Positions 51,672 through 60,879 of a stretch of 64,000 nt of DNA are shown piece after piece; the stretch's first letter is position 1, and each line of letters begins with the position of its first letter. The DNA comes from an uncultured Coriobacteriaceae bacterium (GTDB taxonomy: Bacteria > Actinomycetota > Coriobacteriia > Coriobacteriales > Atopobiaceae), in assembly GCA_902793465.1 (NCBI GenBank), contig CADBDT010000003.1, positions 1-64,000 of the forward strand, in the 5' to 3' direction. The position numbers and the translations under genes are program-made. The notes under the pieces were generated by a model that was given only the letters and a program-made list of their open reading frames with translations, did not search any database and was not told the DNA's origin.

Positions 51672-54600
51672 ATGCTCTCGGAAACTGCGCTCAAGCGACT
51701 GTGTAAGCCCGTGGTGTATAGGCGGGCCCTGCGTACGGTGGAGACTGGCGAGCAGATATTTAAGCGTTCGTGCAGCTTCGAAGAGGGCGAAACGGTGCTT
51801 AATGCGCGCGTGGACTCCCAGTCGAGTTGGGAAAACGCCCATCGTACGATGGTGGTTTTGGACGAGAATGCCGAATCGGTGGTGTACTACGAGTGCGACT
51901 GCAGGGCCATGCATGCCGGAGATAGCCCCTGCGACCACGTTATGACTATTCTCATAGACTTCTGCCAAGACCCGGAGCGCTATGAGGGATACGAGAACAG
52001 GGGCGGTGTGCGTACCACTCGCAACGCTGCCCGGCTCATGGAAAAGGCCGACGCGATACAGGGCGACCTGCTTCAGGCGGGCCTTGTGCCAGTTGGTGCG
52101 GGAAGCGTTCGACTCGAGCCGGTGCTTGGGTACGAGGTTGGCTTTGACGTACGCTTTAGGATTACAGGCGCCAAGGGCTCGTATTCGCTGAAGTCCATAG
52201 GGGAGTTTGTGGAGCGGGTAGAGGCAGGATCGTTTTTTGCATACGGAAAGAACCTTGCGTTCGAGCATATGCGTTATGCGTTTGCGCCCGACGCGTGGCC
52301 GGCAGTCGAGTTCTTGGTGCGTGCCGTTCAGAACAGGCGCGCCTTTGCGCGCGAGCGCGTTACGAGCCGCTCCATGGCCGCAACGGCACCTGTTCAGGTT
52401 GGGCGTGAGCTGCGCTTGTCTGCCCCAGAACTCTGGGAGCTCTTGGGCATATATGATGAAGAAGGCGTGCAGTTTGAGGACCGCTCGCAGCCGGGGGCGG
52501 AGGACGTGGCGCCGCGTGCCATGCGAATTACACGCGACAACCCTGCCGTGGTGGTGCGCATCCTGGAGCTCGAAGACGGAGGCTGCGAGCTTGTTCGCCC
52601 CGCAAACCAACGGGTCGTTTCCGTAGGGGGACGTGCGCTTGCGTGGGACAACAACACGCTCTATTGCTGCACCGCGAGCTTTTCTAAGGACGTCGATATG
52701 CTCTCGGCGCTGCTTGCCAACCCCAGCGATCGCATGGTGGTGTCGGAGCGCGACATGCAGCGGTTCTGCTCGGCCACCTTGCGGAGGCTGGAGGGCTGCG
52801 TGGCCGTGGATGTGCCAGATGGGCTGGAGAGCCTGCGCCCCTTGCCGTGTGAGCTCGAGTTCTACCTCGATTATTCCAAGCGCCAAGACATGGTGGTTTG
52901 CGACCCGCGTGCGAAGTACGGAGACGTGGTGGTTTCCCTACTGGATACCGTGCCGCTGGACGACGATGCTTCCGCTTCGCACGGCATTGAGCGCGACCTG
53001 CGCAAGGAGTCGCATGCGCGGGAGGTGCTGCGCCACTACTTTGTGTTCCGCGACGGTAGGGCGTATGCGCAGGCCCGCGGGGAAGACCTGGGTGTGGTGG
53101 TGTACGAGGCGGTAGCTGCCTTGCAGGAAATTGGCAGCGTGTACGCATACCCTGCCTTCGAACGACTTCGGCGAACCACGAGGCCTGCCATACGCGTGGG
53201 GCTGTCGGTCCGCTCCAACCTCCTTAGCCTTAGCCTGCGGCTGGACGGGCTTCCCCAAGAGGAGCTCGCGGGAATCCTAAGCAGCTATTCGCTGCGAAAG
53301 AAATACCATCGCCTTGCCGACGGCTCCTTTGTTAACATGCGGGACGCCAACGTGGGGGAGGCGGGTCGCGTTGTGGAGGAGCTCGACCTCAGTCCTGCGG
53401 ACATAGGCGACTCCGTGGAGCTGCCAGCATATAGGGCGTTGCTGCTCGACCGCATGGTTGAGCAGGACGAGAGGGACGTATCGTTTGAGGAGTACGTAAG
53501 CCGCGTGCGCTCCGCTGGACGCATGGATCGCAAGGTTCCCCCGTCGCTGTCCTCTGTGCTGCGGTCGTATCAGCGTGAGGGCTTTAGATGGCTGTCGGGC
53601 TTGTGCGAGCTTGGCCTGTGCGGAATCCTTGCCGACGAGATGGGACTCGGTAAGTCAATCCAGCTCATTTCGTTTTTGCTGTCCTTTTGCGAGGAGGCGC
53701 GTGAGGTCGGGCCGTCGTTGGTGGTCTGTCCCTCGTCGTTGGTGTACAACTGGCGGGCCGAATTTGCCAGGTTTGCGCCGGAACTCGTTGTTCGCGTGGT
53801 GTCCGGCACGCCCCAAGAGAGGGCGGAGGTTCGCCTAACGCTTGGGTCCGACGTGCTTATAACATCGTATGACCTGCTAAGGCGCGATATAGACGAATAC
53901 GAGGGCATGGACTTTTGGTGCGTTGCGCTGGACGAGGCGCAATACATAAAGAACCCCACCACCCAGGCTGCGCGCTCCGTTAGGTGCCTGAGGTCGCATA
54001 ACCGCGTGGCGCTTACGGGCACCCCCGTAGAAAACCGCCTCTCCGAGCTGTGGAGCATCTTCGACTTTTTGATGCCTGGCCTGCTAGGCTCGTACGAGCG
54101 TTTTCGCGAGCGGTTCGAGCGGCCCATAGTGGAGGACGAGGACAAGCGGATTGCCGAGCATCTGCGCGACTCCCTTAAACCCTTTATCCTGCGCAGAACA
54201 AAGCGCGACGTGGCACAGGACCTACCCGACAAGGTAGAGCAGACGGTCCGAACCAGCATGGGCACCGAACAGCGCAAGCTCTATGACGCTCAGACGTACT
54301 TGGCCCGCGCCGAGATGCGAGAGCACGAGAACGAGGCCGGAGGAGGAAAGTTCCAAATACTCGCACTCCTTACCAGACTGCGCCAGATCTGTTGCGATCC
54401 GCGCTTGCTCTACGAGGACTACGAGGGCTTGTCGTGCAAGACCGACGCCATTCTTACCTTGGTTAGGCGCGTTGCCGACGCAGGAGAGAAGATGCTGGTG
54501 TTCTCGCAGTTTACGAGCTATTTGGACGTGTTGGCTGGAAGGCTCGAGGAAGAGGGGATTGCTTACTACGAAATTCGGGGAAGCACTCCTTCCGCGCGAA

Positions 54601-54947
54601 GGGTCGAGCTGGTAAACAAGTTCAACTCCAACAACACGCCCGTGTTCCTCATATCGCTGAAGGCGGGTGGAACAGGACTCAACCTTACCGGCGCTACCGT
54701 GGTGGTGCATGCGGACCCATGGTGGAACGAGGCGGCGCAAAACCAGGCCACCGATCGCGCGCACCGCATTGGCCAGACGCGCGAGGTTACGGTGTATAAA
54801 GTTATAGTGAGCGACACCATAGAGGAGCGCATACTCGAGCTGCAGCAAACAAAGTCCGAGCTTGCCGATGCCGTGGTGCAAGGCGACGTATCCAGCGTAT
54901 CTCTCGCGTCTCTTACGCGCGAGGACCTAGAAGACCTGCTGGGCTAG
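51672..54947 (+). CDS. SNF2-family helicase with SWIM zinc finger
   Basis: The 1091-aa protein is a bacterial Swi2/Snf2 ATPase that moves along DNA or remodels nucleoprotein. A SWIM zinc finger (YECDCRAMHAGDSPCDHVM) lies near residues 75-95 and an SNF2-associated region (about 100-600) follows. The DEXH part has DEMGLGKSIQL near 655 and the DEAQ box near 753. The helicase C part has LNLTGATVVVHADPWWN and DRAHRIGQ near 1028. The ATG at 51672 follows GGGTGGAATC; ATG 51660 is an alternative. It stands alone between two long hairpins. Confidence 0.92.
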   Translation: MLSETALKRLCKPVVYRRALRTVETGEQIFKRSCSFEEGETVLNARVDSQSSWENAHRTMVVLDENAESVVYYECDCRAMHAGDSPCDHVMTILIDFCQDPERYEGYENRGGVRTTRNAARLMEKADAIQGDLLQAGLVPVGAGSVRLEPVLGYEVGFDVRFRITGAKGSYSLKSIGEFVERVEAGSFFAYGKNLAFEHMRYAFAPDAWPAVEFLVRAVQNRRAFARERVTSRSMAATAPVQVGRELRLSAPELWELLGIYDEEGVQFEDRSQPGAEDVAPRAMRITRDNPAVVVRILELEDGGCELVRPANQRVVSVGGRALAWDNNTLYCCTASFSKDVDMLSALLANPSDRMVVSERDMQRFCSATLRRLEGCVAVDVPDGLESLRPLPCELEFYLDYSKRQDMVVCDPRAKYGDVVVSLLDTVPLDDDASASHGIERDLRKESHAREVLRHYFVFRDGRAYAQARGEDLGVVVYEAVAALQEIGSVYAYPAFERLRRTTRPAIRVGLSVRSNLLSLSLRLDGLPQEELAGILSSYSLRKKYHRLADGSFVNMRDANVGEAGRVVEELDLSPADIGDSVELPAYRALLLDRMVEQDERDVSFEEYVSRVRSAGRMDRKVPPSLSSVLRSYQREGFRWLSGLCELGLCGILADEMGLGKSIQLISFLLSFCEEAREVGPSLVVCPSSLVYNWRAEFARFAPELVVRVVSGTPQERAEVRLTLGSDVLITSYDLLRRDIDEYEGMDFWCVALDEAQYIKNPTTQAARSVRCLRSHNRVALTGTPVENRLSELWSIFDFLMPGLLGSYERFRERFERPIVEDEDKRIAEHLRDSLKPFILRRTKRDVAQDLPDKVEQTVRTSMGTEQRKLYDAQTYLARAEMREHENEAGGGKFQILALLTRLRQICCDPRLLYEDYEGLSCKTDAILTLVRRVADAGEKMLVFSQFTSYLDVLAGRLEEEGIAYYEIRGSTPSARRVELVNKFNSNNTPVFLISLKAGGTGLNLTGATVVVHADPWWNEAAQNQATDRAHRIGQTREVTVYKVIVSDTIEERILELQQTKSELADAVVQGDVSSVSLASLTREDLEDLLG

Positions 54948-54984
54948 CCCCGAATACGTGCGGGTGTCCGAAACTTGTGGTGGT

Positions 54985-55160
54985 GTGGGACGCGCATTGC
55001 CTGCCCCTAAACCAAGGTCAAAACCTCCCGGCGCCATGGACAAGCGCCGTGCTCAAACAGTCCTCGTTTCGCTTCGCTCACTGCGGAACTGCGCGCGGCT
55101 GCTTTCCATGGCGCCTCGCGGTTTTGGCCTTGGTTTAGGGGCAGGCAATGCGCGTCCCAC
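54985..55160. repeat. Long hairpin, loop class A, with 33-bp perfect stem
   Basis: Arms 54985-55017 and 55128-55160 are perfectly complementary over 33 bases (from GTGGGACGCGCATTGCC to CCTAAACCAAGG). The inner part shares GCGCCATGGA and the loop CAGTCCTCG...TTCGCTTCGCTCACTG...GCGGAACTGCGCGCG. It is the longest perfect stem of the family. Confidence 0.85.
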
Positions 55161-55168
55161 TCTATCAT

Positions 55169-55499
55169 GGGCGCGAAGCGCACTAGATTTGCACCTGTCC
55201 AGTGCAACAAGAGGGGGCCCGCCTGGGCTTTGCTCCCAGCGAGTTCCGCAGCTCTACCAAACGCGCGCAGCGCACCAATTTCCTCACCTGTCCAGTGCAA
55301 CAGGAGGGCTCGTCCCTGAACTATGTTCCCAGCGAGTTCCGCAGCCCTTACAAAACGCGCGAAGCGCACTAGATTTGCACCTGTCCAGTGCAACAAGAGG
55401 GAGCCCGCCTGGGCTTTGCTCCCAGCGAGTTCCGCAGGAACGAGGACTGTTTGAGCTGGGCGCACAGCCCAGGCGGGCCCCCGACGCGCTTCGTTGCCC
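55169..55499. repeat. Three 93-bp direct repeats closing in a hairpin
   Basis: Near-identical blocks start at about 55171, 55263 and 55357 (GCGCGAAGCGCAC, ACCTGTCCAGTGCAACA, TGCTCCCAGCGAGTTCCGCA). Only the third is followed by the loop GAACGAGGACTGTTTGAGC and a right arm (CAGCCCAGGCGGGCCCCC) complementary to each block. GCGAAGCGC at the start pairs with GCGCTTCG at the end. The structure matches the duplicated-arm hairpin at 45-250. It fills most of the 638-base gap after the SNF2 gene. Confidence 0.8.
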
Positions 55500-55585
55500 T
55501 ATTCTGATGATTTTGCACAGATGCATAGTGTTAGGAATCGAGGGGTATACTCTACAACCACGATTCTTGGCGTTGGGAGGCAACT

Positions 55586-55996
55586 ATGGCCAAGGGAAAT
55601 GCAAATCAGAAGGTCAACGAATGGCTTCGTGGCAGAAACGGCTCCGACGAGATATCGGTGTTCTGTCTCATACTTGCGCTGCTGTTTTTGATCGTAAACA
55701 TATTCGTTAAGTCCATATTCTTTACCGTTCTGGCGGTGGCGCTCATTGGGTATTCCGCGTTCCGTATGTTCTCGAGGAACCTCGAGGCTCGCGAAAACGA
55801 AAACGCCGTGTTCTGCGAATTCCTTGGACCGGTGCGCCCATGGCTGCGCAATCCCGCTCGCGCCGCTGCGGAGGCGCGCGAATACAAGCACTTCAAGTGC
55901 CCCGAGTGCGGCAAGCGCATGCGCGTTCCTCGTGGAAAGGGCAAGATTCGCATTCGTTGTCGCGAGTGTGGCAACAAGTTTGAAGCCCGGTCGTAG
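55586..55996 (+). CDS. Zinc-ribbon membrane protein
   Basis: The 136-aa protein has two adjacent N-terminal helices (about 24-41 and 44-61) and a C-terminal zinc ribbon (FKCPECGKRMRVPRGKGKIRIRC in parts, then CRECGNKF, near 105-132), the reverse order of the other zinc-ribbon proteins here. GGGAGGCAACT precedes the ATG. It lies immediately before coaE. Function unknown. Confidence 0.75.
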   Translation: MAKGNANQKVNEWLRGRNGSDEISVFCLILALLFLIVNIFVKSIFFTVLAVALIGYSAFRMFSRNLEARENENAVFCEFLGPVRPWLRNPARAAAEAREYKHFKCPECGKRMRVPRGKGKIRIRCRECGNKFEARS

Positions 55997-56008
55997 GTGT
56001 GACTGCCT

Positions 56009-56635
56009 GTGTATATAACGTATCTTGCCGGCGGAATTGCGTCTGGAAAGTCCACCGTCTCGCGAGAGCTGCGCAAGCGGGGCGCTTGCTGCATAGACCT
56101 GGACGAAGTTTCGCGTGAGGTAACGACGCCTGGCTCGCCAACAAACGAGCTTATTGCGCGCGAGTTTGGTTCCAATATGCTCGACGATAAAGGCGCGCTC
56201 AAACGCCACGCACTCGCGCAGCATGTCTTTTGCTCGCAGGAGCGCACGCGGCAGCTGGAAAGCATTGTGCATCCCGCAATCAAAGAGCGCCTTGCCCAGC
56301 GGCTTGCCGCCCAGGGGGAGGATGCGCTTTGTGTGGTGGAGGTGCCCCTGCTCAACAAGGTGGAGGACTTGGCCAAGGCTGCCGACGAAATTGTTTGCGT
56401 GTTGTGTCCAATTGAGGAGCGCCGTTTGCGCGCAATTGGCCGTGGTATGATTGGAGCCGATTTCGACGCGCGAGTGGCACAGCAGCCCTCCGACACCTAT
56501 CTTGTCTCCATGGCAGATACGGTTTTTCTTAACGACAGCAACGAGCGCAAGCTCATAGAGCAGATTGACGACTGGTGGGATCAGCGACGCAAGAGCCACA
56601 TGGAGTTCGACGCCGTCTCCCAACGGATTGGATAG
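56009..56635 (+). CDS. coaE: Dephospho-CoA kinase
   Basis: The last step of CoA synthesis, phosphorylating dephospho-CoA. The 208-aa P-loop kinase starts YITYLAGGIASGKSTVSREL. It has the DEVSRE acidic motif near residue 30 and the lid region LFLNDSNERKL-like NDSNERKLIEQ near 175. The start is GTG at 56009, twelve bases after the upstream stop. It leads a run coaE, transglycosylase, uvrB. Confidence 0.9.
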   Translation: MYITYLAGGIASGKSTVSRELRKRGACCIDLDEVSREVTTPGSPTNELIAREFGSNMLDDKGALKRHALAQHVFCSQERTRQLESIVHPAIKERLAQRLAAQGEDALCVVEVPLLNKVEDLAKAADEIVCVLCPIEERRLRAIGRGMIGADFDARVAQQPSDTYLVSMADTVFLNDSNERKLIEQIDDWWDQRRKSHMEFDAVSQRIG

Positions 56636-56638
56636 TAC

Positions 56639-57238
56639 ATGGACACCCGAAACGCACGCTTTTTTAGATGGTATCGAGTCTTGCCCTTGGCCTTAATGGC
56701 CTTTATGCTGGCGCTCTCTTTGAGCGTGGACTACCTGCCCATAAACATGGTGCGCAGCCTGTTCTTTCCAGTGAGCTATGCCGAGCGCATAGACGATGCC
56801 GCAAAGCGCTACAACGTGGACGAGCACCTCATTGCCGCGGTTATTCGCTGCGAGTCCGGCTGGAACGACACCGCTCAGAGCACCGCGGGAGCCGTGGGCC
56901 TTATGCAGCTTATGCCCGACACGGCCCAAAACATCTCGCAGATGGGCAAGGTGGACACAAATAAATTTGATCCCAACAACTTAACCGACCCTGCGACCAA
57001 CATCGAGTACGGGACGGCAATGCTCAGCTACCTGCAGTCGGAGCTCAAGACGACCGACGAGGTAATAGCGGCCTACAACGCCGGGCTGGGTACCGTGCGC
57101 ACGTGGACCAAGGACGCTAACGGCAAGGACTTCTCCGAGTCCATTACGTATCCGGAGACCAGGCATTATTTGGAGCGCGTAAACGAGGCGTTGCGCCAGT
57201 ACAGCAAGTACTATCCCAACGGAATGAGCGTGCTGTAG
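56639..57238 (+). CDS. Membrane-anchored soluble lytic transglycosylase
   Basis: The enzyme cleaves glycan strands of peptidoglycan. The 199-aa protein has an N-terminal signal-anchor helix (about 14-36) and an SLT domain. The catalytic Glu lies in [10 protein letters not shown] near 79, followed by [13 protein letters not shown] near 92 and [15 protein letters not shown] near 141. The ATG is four bases after the coaE stop, so translation is likely coupled. Confidence 0.9.
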   Translation: MDTRNARFFRWYRVLPLALMAFMLALSLSVDYLPINMVRSLFFPVSYAERIDDAAKRYNVDEHLIAAVIRCESGWNDTAQSTAGAVGLMQLMPDTAQNISQMGKVDTNKFDPNNLTDPATNIEYGTAMLSYLQSELKTTDEVIAAYNAGLGTVRTWTKDANGKDFSESITYPETRHYLERVNEALRQYSKYYPNGMSVL

Positions 57239-57263
57239 CAAAACGAGAGGGCGGGGAGCTACT

Positions 57264-59450
57264 ATGACCGAGGCGCGGGAGCGTGTGGGAGCGGAACTCA
57301 AGCGGTTTGGCATAGAGGACGGCGGCGAGAGGCTCGAGGTCATTGCTCCCTACGAGCCCAGCGGCGACCAGCCCCAGGCTATAGAGAAGCTGGCCAAGGG
57401 CGTGAATGACGGTCTTCGCTATCAGACCCTTTTGGGCGTAACGGGTTCCGGCAAGACCTTTACCATGGCAAAGACCATAGAGGCGGTGGGAAAGCCGACC
57501 CTCATTATGGAGCCCAACAAAACGCTCGCGGCGCAGGTTGCCAGCGAGATGAAGGAGATCTTTCCCAACAACTGCGTGGTGTACTTCGTAAGCTACTACG
57601 ACTACTACCAGCCAGAGGCGTACGTGCCGCAAACCGACACGTACATCGAAAAGGACGCCTCCATAAACGAGGAGGTGGAAAAGCTCCGCCATCAGGCGAC
57701 ATCCAGCCTGCTTAGCAGGCGCGACGTAATAGTGGTCGCATCGGTAAGCTGCATATACGGCATTGGCTCTCCCCAGGACTACGCCGGCCTCGCGCCAAAC
57801 GTGAGCAAGGACGTGCCGCTCGAGCGAGACGACCTTATTCACGAGCTCATAGACATCCAGTACGACCGCAACGACGTGGACCTGCAGCGCGGCATGTTTC
57901 GCGTGCGTGGCGACGTGGTGGACGTGTTTCCCCCGTATGCAGAAAACCCCCTGCGCATAGGCTTCTTTGGCGACGAGGTGGAGCTCATTGCCGAGATTAG
58001 CTCGGTTACCGGCGAGGTGCTGCGCGAATACGACGCCATTCCCATATGGCCGGCATCCCACTACGTTACCGAGCGCCCCAAGGTAACCCACGCGTTGGAC
58101 ACCATTCGCGAAGAGCTTGCCAACCGCGTGGAGGAGCTCAAGGCGGCCGACCGCATTCTGGAGGCGCAGCGCCTTTCTCAGCGTACGGCATATGACCTCG
58201 AGATGCTGGAGAACATGGGCTTTTGCTCGGGCATCGAAAACTACTCGCGTCACATGGACGGGCGCGCTCCCGGCGAGCCACCCTACACGCTCATCGACTA
58301 TTTTCCTTCCGACATGCTGTGCATTATTGACGAGAGCCACGTTACGGTGCCGCAGATCCGTGGCATGCACGAGGGCGACCGCTCACGCAAGATTACCCTT
58401 GTTGACCACGGGTTTCGCCTTCCGTCGGCGCTCGACAACCGCCCGCTTCGCTTCGACGAGTTTGAGTCGCGCGTTCCCCAGTTCATATACGTGAGCGCTA
58501 CGCCCGGCGACTACGAGGAGCGGGTCTCTCAAAACCAGGTGGAACAGATTATTCGCCCAACCGGCCTCCTGGATCCCCTCATAGACGTCCGTCCGGTGCG
58601 CGGGCAAATAGACGACCTTATGGCCGAGATAAAGGAGCGTACCGCGCGCAAGGAGCGCGTGCTCGTTACCACCCTTACCAAGCGGATGGCAGAAGACCTA
58701 ACCGACCACCTGCTCGACGAAGGCGTGCGCGTTAACTATATGCATTCCGACACGGCAACGCTCGAGCGCGTGGACATTATCCGCGAGCTTCGCGAGGGAA
58801 AGATAGACGTTCTGGTGGGCATCAACCTGCTGCGCGAGGGCCTGGACATCCCCGAGGTGTCGCTCGTGGCCATCCTGGATGCCGACAAGGAGGGCTTTCT
58901 TCGCAACCGTCGTTCGCTCATTCAGACCATGGGCCGCGCCGCACGCAACGTGAGCGGCGAGGTAATAATGTATGCCGACGAGATTACGGACTCCATGCGC
59001 GAGGCCATAGACGAGACGCGCCGCCGCCGCTCCATTCAGGAGCAGTACAACGAAGAGCATGGCATCGAGCCGCGCACGGTTCGCAAGGCAATAAGCGACA
59101 TTTCGAGCTTTATCCAGGAGGCTGCGGCTACGCTGGACGGCAAGGACCGCGAGGGCATGCACGGCGAGTTTGTAACGCCGTCTACGGCCGAACAGGTGGC
59201 CGAGGAGCTTTCGGCGCTGCCGCGTGACGAGGTAATGCACATAATTGCCGAGCTCGAGGAAGAGATGGCTGCTGCCGCACAAAGCATGGACTTCGAGCGC
59301 GCGGCCAAGGCACGCGACCAGCTGGTGGAGCTCAAGGGGCTCGTGGAGGGCAAGTCGTCGGAGGACGTAATGCGCAACCTCAAGAAGAACGCCCGCAAGG
59401 GCAGCGACTACGCGCGTCGCCGCCCGTATCGCAAGAGGGGCAAGTATTGA
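57264..59450 (+). CDS. uvrB: Excinuclease ABC subunit B
   Basis: The damage-verifying helicase of nucleotide excision repair. The 728-aa protein has Walker [13 protein letters not shown] near 58, the beta-hairpin region [14 protein letters not shown] near 110, DESHVT near 355, and the RecA-like C-half ([20 protein letters not shown]). The C-terminal UVR motif ([20 protein letters not shown]) ends in a basic tail ([11 protein letters not shown]). GGCGGGGAGCT precedes the ATG. Confidence 0.96.
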   Translation: MTEARERVGAELKRFGIEDGGERLEVIAPYEPSGDQPQAIEKLAKGVNDGLRYQTLLGVTGSGKTFTMAKTIEAVGKPTLIMEPNKTLAAQVASEMKEIFPNNCVVYFVSYYDYYQPEAYVPQTDTYIEKDASINEEVEKLRHQATSSLLSRRDVIVVASVSCIYGIGSPQDYAGLAPNVSKDVPLERDDLIHELIDIQYDRNDVDLQRGMFRVRGDVVDVFPPYAENPLRIGFFGDEVELIAEISSVTGEVLREYDAIPIWPASHYVTERPKVTHALDTIREELANRVEELKAADRILEAQRLSQRTAYDLEMLENMGFCSGIENYSRHMDGRAPGEPPYTLIDYFPSDMLCIIDESHVTVPQIRGMHEGDRSRKITLVDHGFRLPSALDNRPLRFDEFESRVPQFIYVSATPGDYEERVSQNQVEQIIRPTGLLDPLIDVRPVRGQIDDLMAEIKERTARKERVLVTTLTKRMAEDLTDHLLDEGVRVNYMHSDTATLERVDIIRELREGKIDVLVGINLLREGLDIPEVSLVAILDADKEGFLRNRRSLIQTMGRAARNVSGEVIMYADEITDSMREAIDETRRRRSIQEQYNEEHGIEPRTVRKAISDISSFIQEAAATLDGKDREGMHGEFVTPSTAEQVAEELSALPRDEVMHIIAELEEEMAAAAQSMDFERAAKARDQLVELKGLVEGKSSEDVMRNLKKNARKGSDYARRRPYRKRGKY

Positions 59451-59477
59451 GCTCGGTGGGACGGCTGGGTCGAAAAA

Positions 59478-59555
59478 CTGTGCCCTTTGGGGATACTCCC
59501 CCTGCGGTACATTGTGGGCAATGTACCGCAGGGGGAGTATCCCCAAAGGGCACAG
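59478..59555. terminator. Perfect long palindrome after uvrB
   Basis: CTGTGCCCTTTGGGGATACT...GGTACATTG and its exact complement form a 37-bp stem around a 4-base loop. It ends the coaE-uvrB run. Confidence 0.85.
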
Positions 59556-59599
59556 CCTGCAGTTTACAGATAACGGTGGCAATGAAATAAAGGTGAGAT

Positions 59600-60748
59600 A
59601 TGTCTAATAGCTTCAACAACGTTATAGATTATGCTCGCACGCAGCTCGATACGTTCGAGCAGCGCAGCCTGTGTCGCGTGGACAGCCTCGTGTTCTCGTG
59701 CCTGGCATATCTCAGGATTCCACAGGAGGCACAGGCAGCTTATGCCATGGAAGGCATTTGCATAAAGGACCTGTATAGGGCGGACTGGTTTGACGAGCTT
59801 TGCAACAAGGTGTACGATCCGCAGGCAGCGCGCGACCTGCTTGCTGCCGTTGCAGCAAACCCCAGGTTTCGCGATGTGCTCGTTTGTGGCTACTCCACGC
59901 TGTTGGACAAACGTACCGAGCAGCAGTTTTGCGCGATGTCGTTTAGGATGTCTCACACCGATACCTTTGTGGCGTTTAGGGGAACGGACAACACGCTGGT
60001 GGGATGGAAGGAAGACTTCAACATGTCCTTCCAGACCGCCGTCCCCTCGCAGGTGAGTGCCGTTTTGTACCTCGAATGGATTGCGAGTCAGGTCGAGGGC
60101 AGAATATGGTGCGGAGGTCACTCCAAAGGAGGAAACCTGGCCGTGTATGCGGGGGTAATGTGCAAGCCGCAAACGAGGGAGCGCGTGCAAACATGCTTCT
60201 CGCACGATGGCCCGGGATTCTCTGCACAAACAATGAGCGACAATCGTTGGGGGAATCTTGGCGAGCTGGTAGACAAGACCATTCCGCAGTCCTCCGTCAT
60301 TGGCATGATATTCGAGCAGCAGGAGCGTGAGTTCTCGGTCGTTCACAGCCGCGGCGCTGGGTTTAGCCAACACGACCCATACAAGTGGGAGGTAGATGGC
60401 TGCGACTTCGTGCTAGACAGCAAGCTGCAGATGGGTGCCAACGTCTTTGACTCATCCATAAACGAATGGCTGGGAAGTGCCAGCGAGGAGGAGCGCGAAC
60501 ACTTTGTGGATACCGTGTTTGGTGTGCTGGAGTCCTCGGGCGAGACGACGATGGGCGGCATAAGGCGCAACTGGCGCACCACGGTTCCCAAGATTGTTAC
60601 TGCCATAAAGGAGCTCGATGTAAACGACCGTGCGGTGGTAGTTAGTGCGGTTGTGGATGTGCTGTATGCCATGCTCCCCACCATGCCGCAAATCGACATG
60701 CTGCTTGGGCGCTACAAAAAGATGATTCCTGGACCGGCTTCTGCATAA
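59600..60748 (+). CDS. Mbeg1/DUF2974-type lipase-like protein
   Basis: The 382-aa protein matches the DUF2974 (Mbeg1-like) family of alpha/beta hydrolases. The elbow IWCGGHSKGGNLAVYAGV (nucleophile Ser near 178) is the clearest mark, with FVAFRGTDNTLVGWKED upstream near 122. A C-terminal helical region follows. There is no signal peptide. AAAGGTGAGAT precedes the ATG. Substrate unknown. Two TATCAAG units follow the stop directly. Confidence 0.82.
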   Translation: MSNSFNNVIDYARTQLDTFEQRSLCRVDSLVFSCLAYLRIPQEAQAAYAMEGICIKDLYRADWFDELCNKVYDPQAARDLLAAVAANPRFRDVLVCGYSTLLDKRTEQQFCAMSFRMSHTDTFVAFRGTDNTLVGWKEDFNMSFQTAVPSQVSAVLYLEWIASQVEGRIWCGGHSKGGNLAVYAGVMCKPQTRERVQTCFSHDGPGFSAQTMSDNRWGNLGELVDKTIPQSSVIGMIFEQQEREFSVVHSRGAGFSQHDPYKWEVDGCDFVLDSKLQMGANVFDSSINEWLGSASEEEREHFVDTVFGVLESSGETTMGGIRRNWRTTVPKIVTAIKELDVNDRAVVVSAVVDVLYAMLPTMPQIDMLLGRYKKMIPGPASA

Positions 60749-60813
60749 CCAATCAAAAGGGAGTACCCCCCTTGATAGGTACCAATCAAAAGGGAGTACC
60801 CCTCTTGATAGGT
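60748..60813. repeat. TATCAAG-type tandem repeat
   Basis: Two direct units (ACCAATCAAAAGGGAGTACC...TTGATAGGT) follow the Mbeg1-like stop at once. A TATAAT at 60816-60821 may be the -10 of the next gene. Confidence 0.8.
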
Positions 60814-60879
60814 TCTATAATTGAACAAGCTAAAGGTGCGACGCCAAGGTTCACACGGCAAAAGGGGGAAGGTTCCGCT

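Noticed and set aside
51645..52886. Long minus-strand frame opposite the SNF2 gene
   Set aside because: It lies within the SNF2-associated region of a confident gene and has no recognisable domain.
55169..55499. Insertion sequence or integron-like cassette array
   Set aside because: No transposase or integrase frame is present, and the structure is explained by repeated arms of one hairpin.
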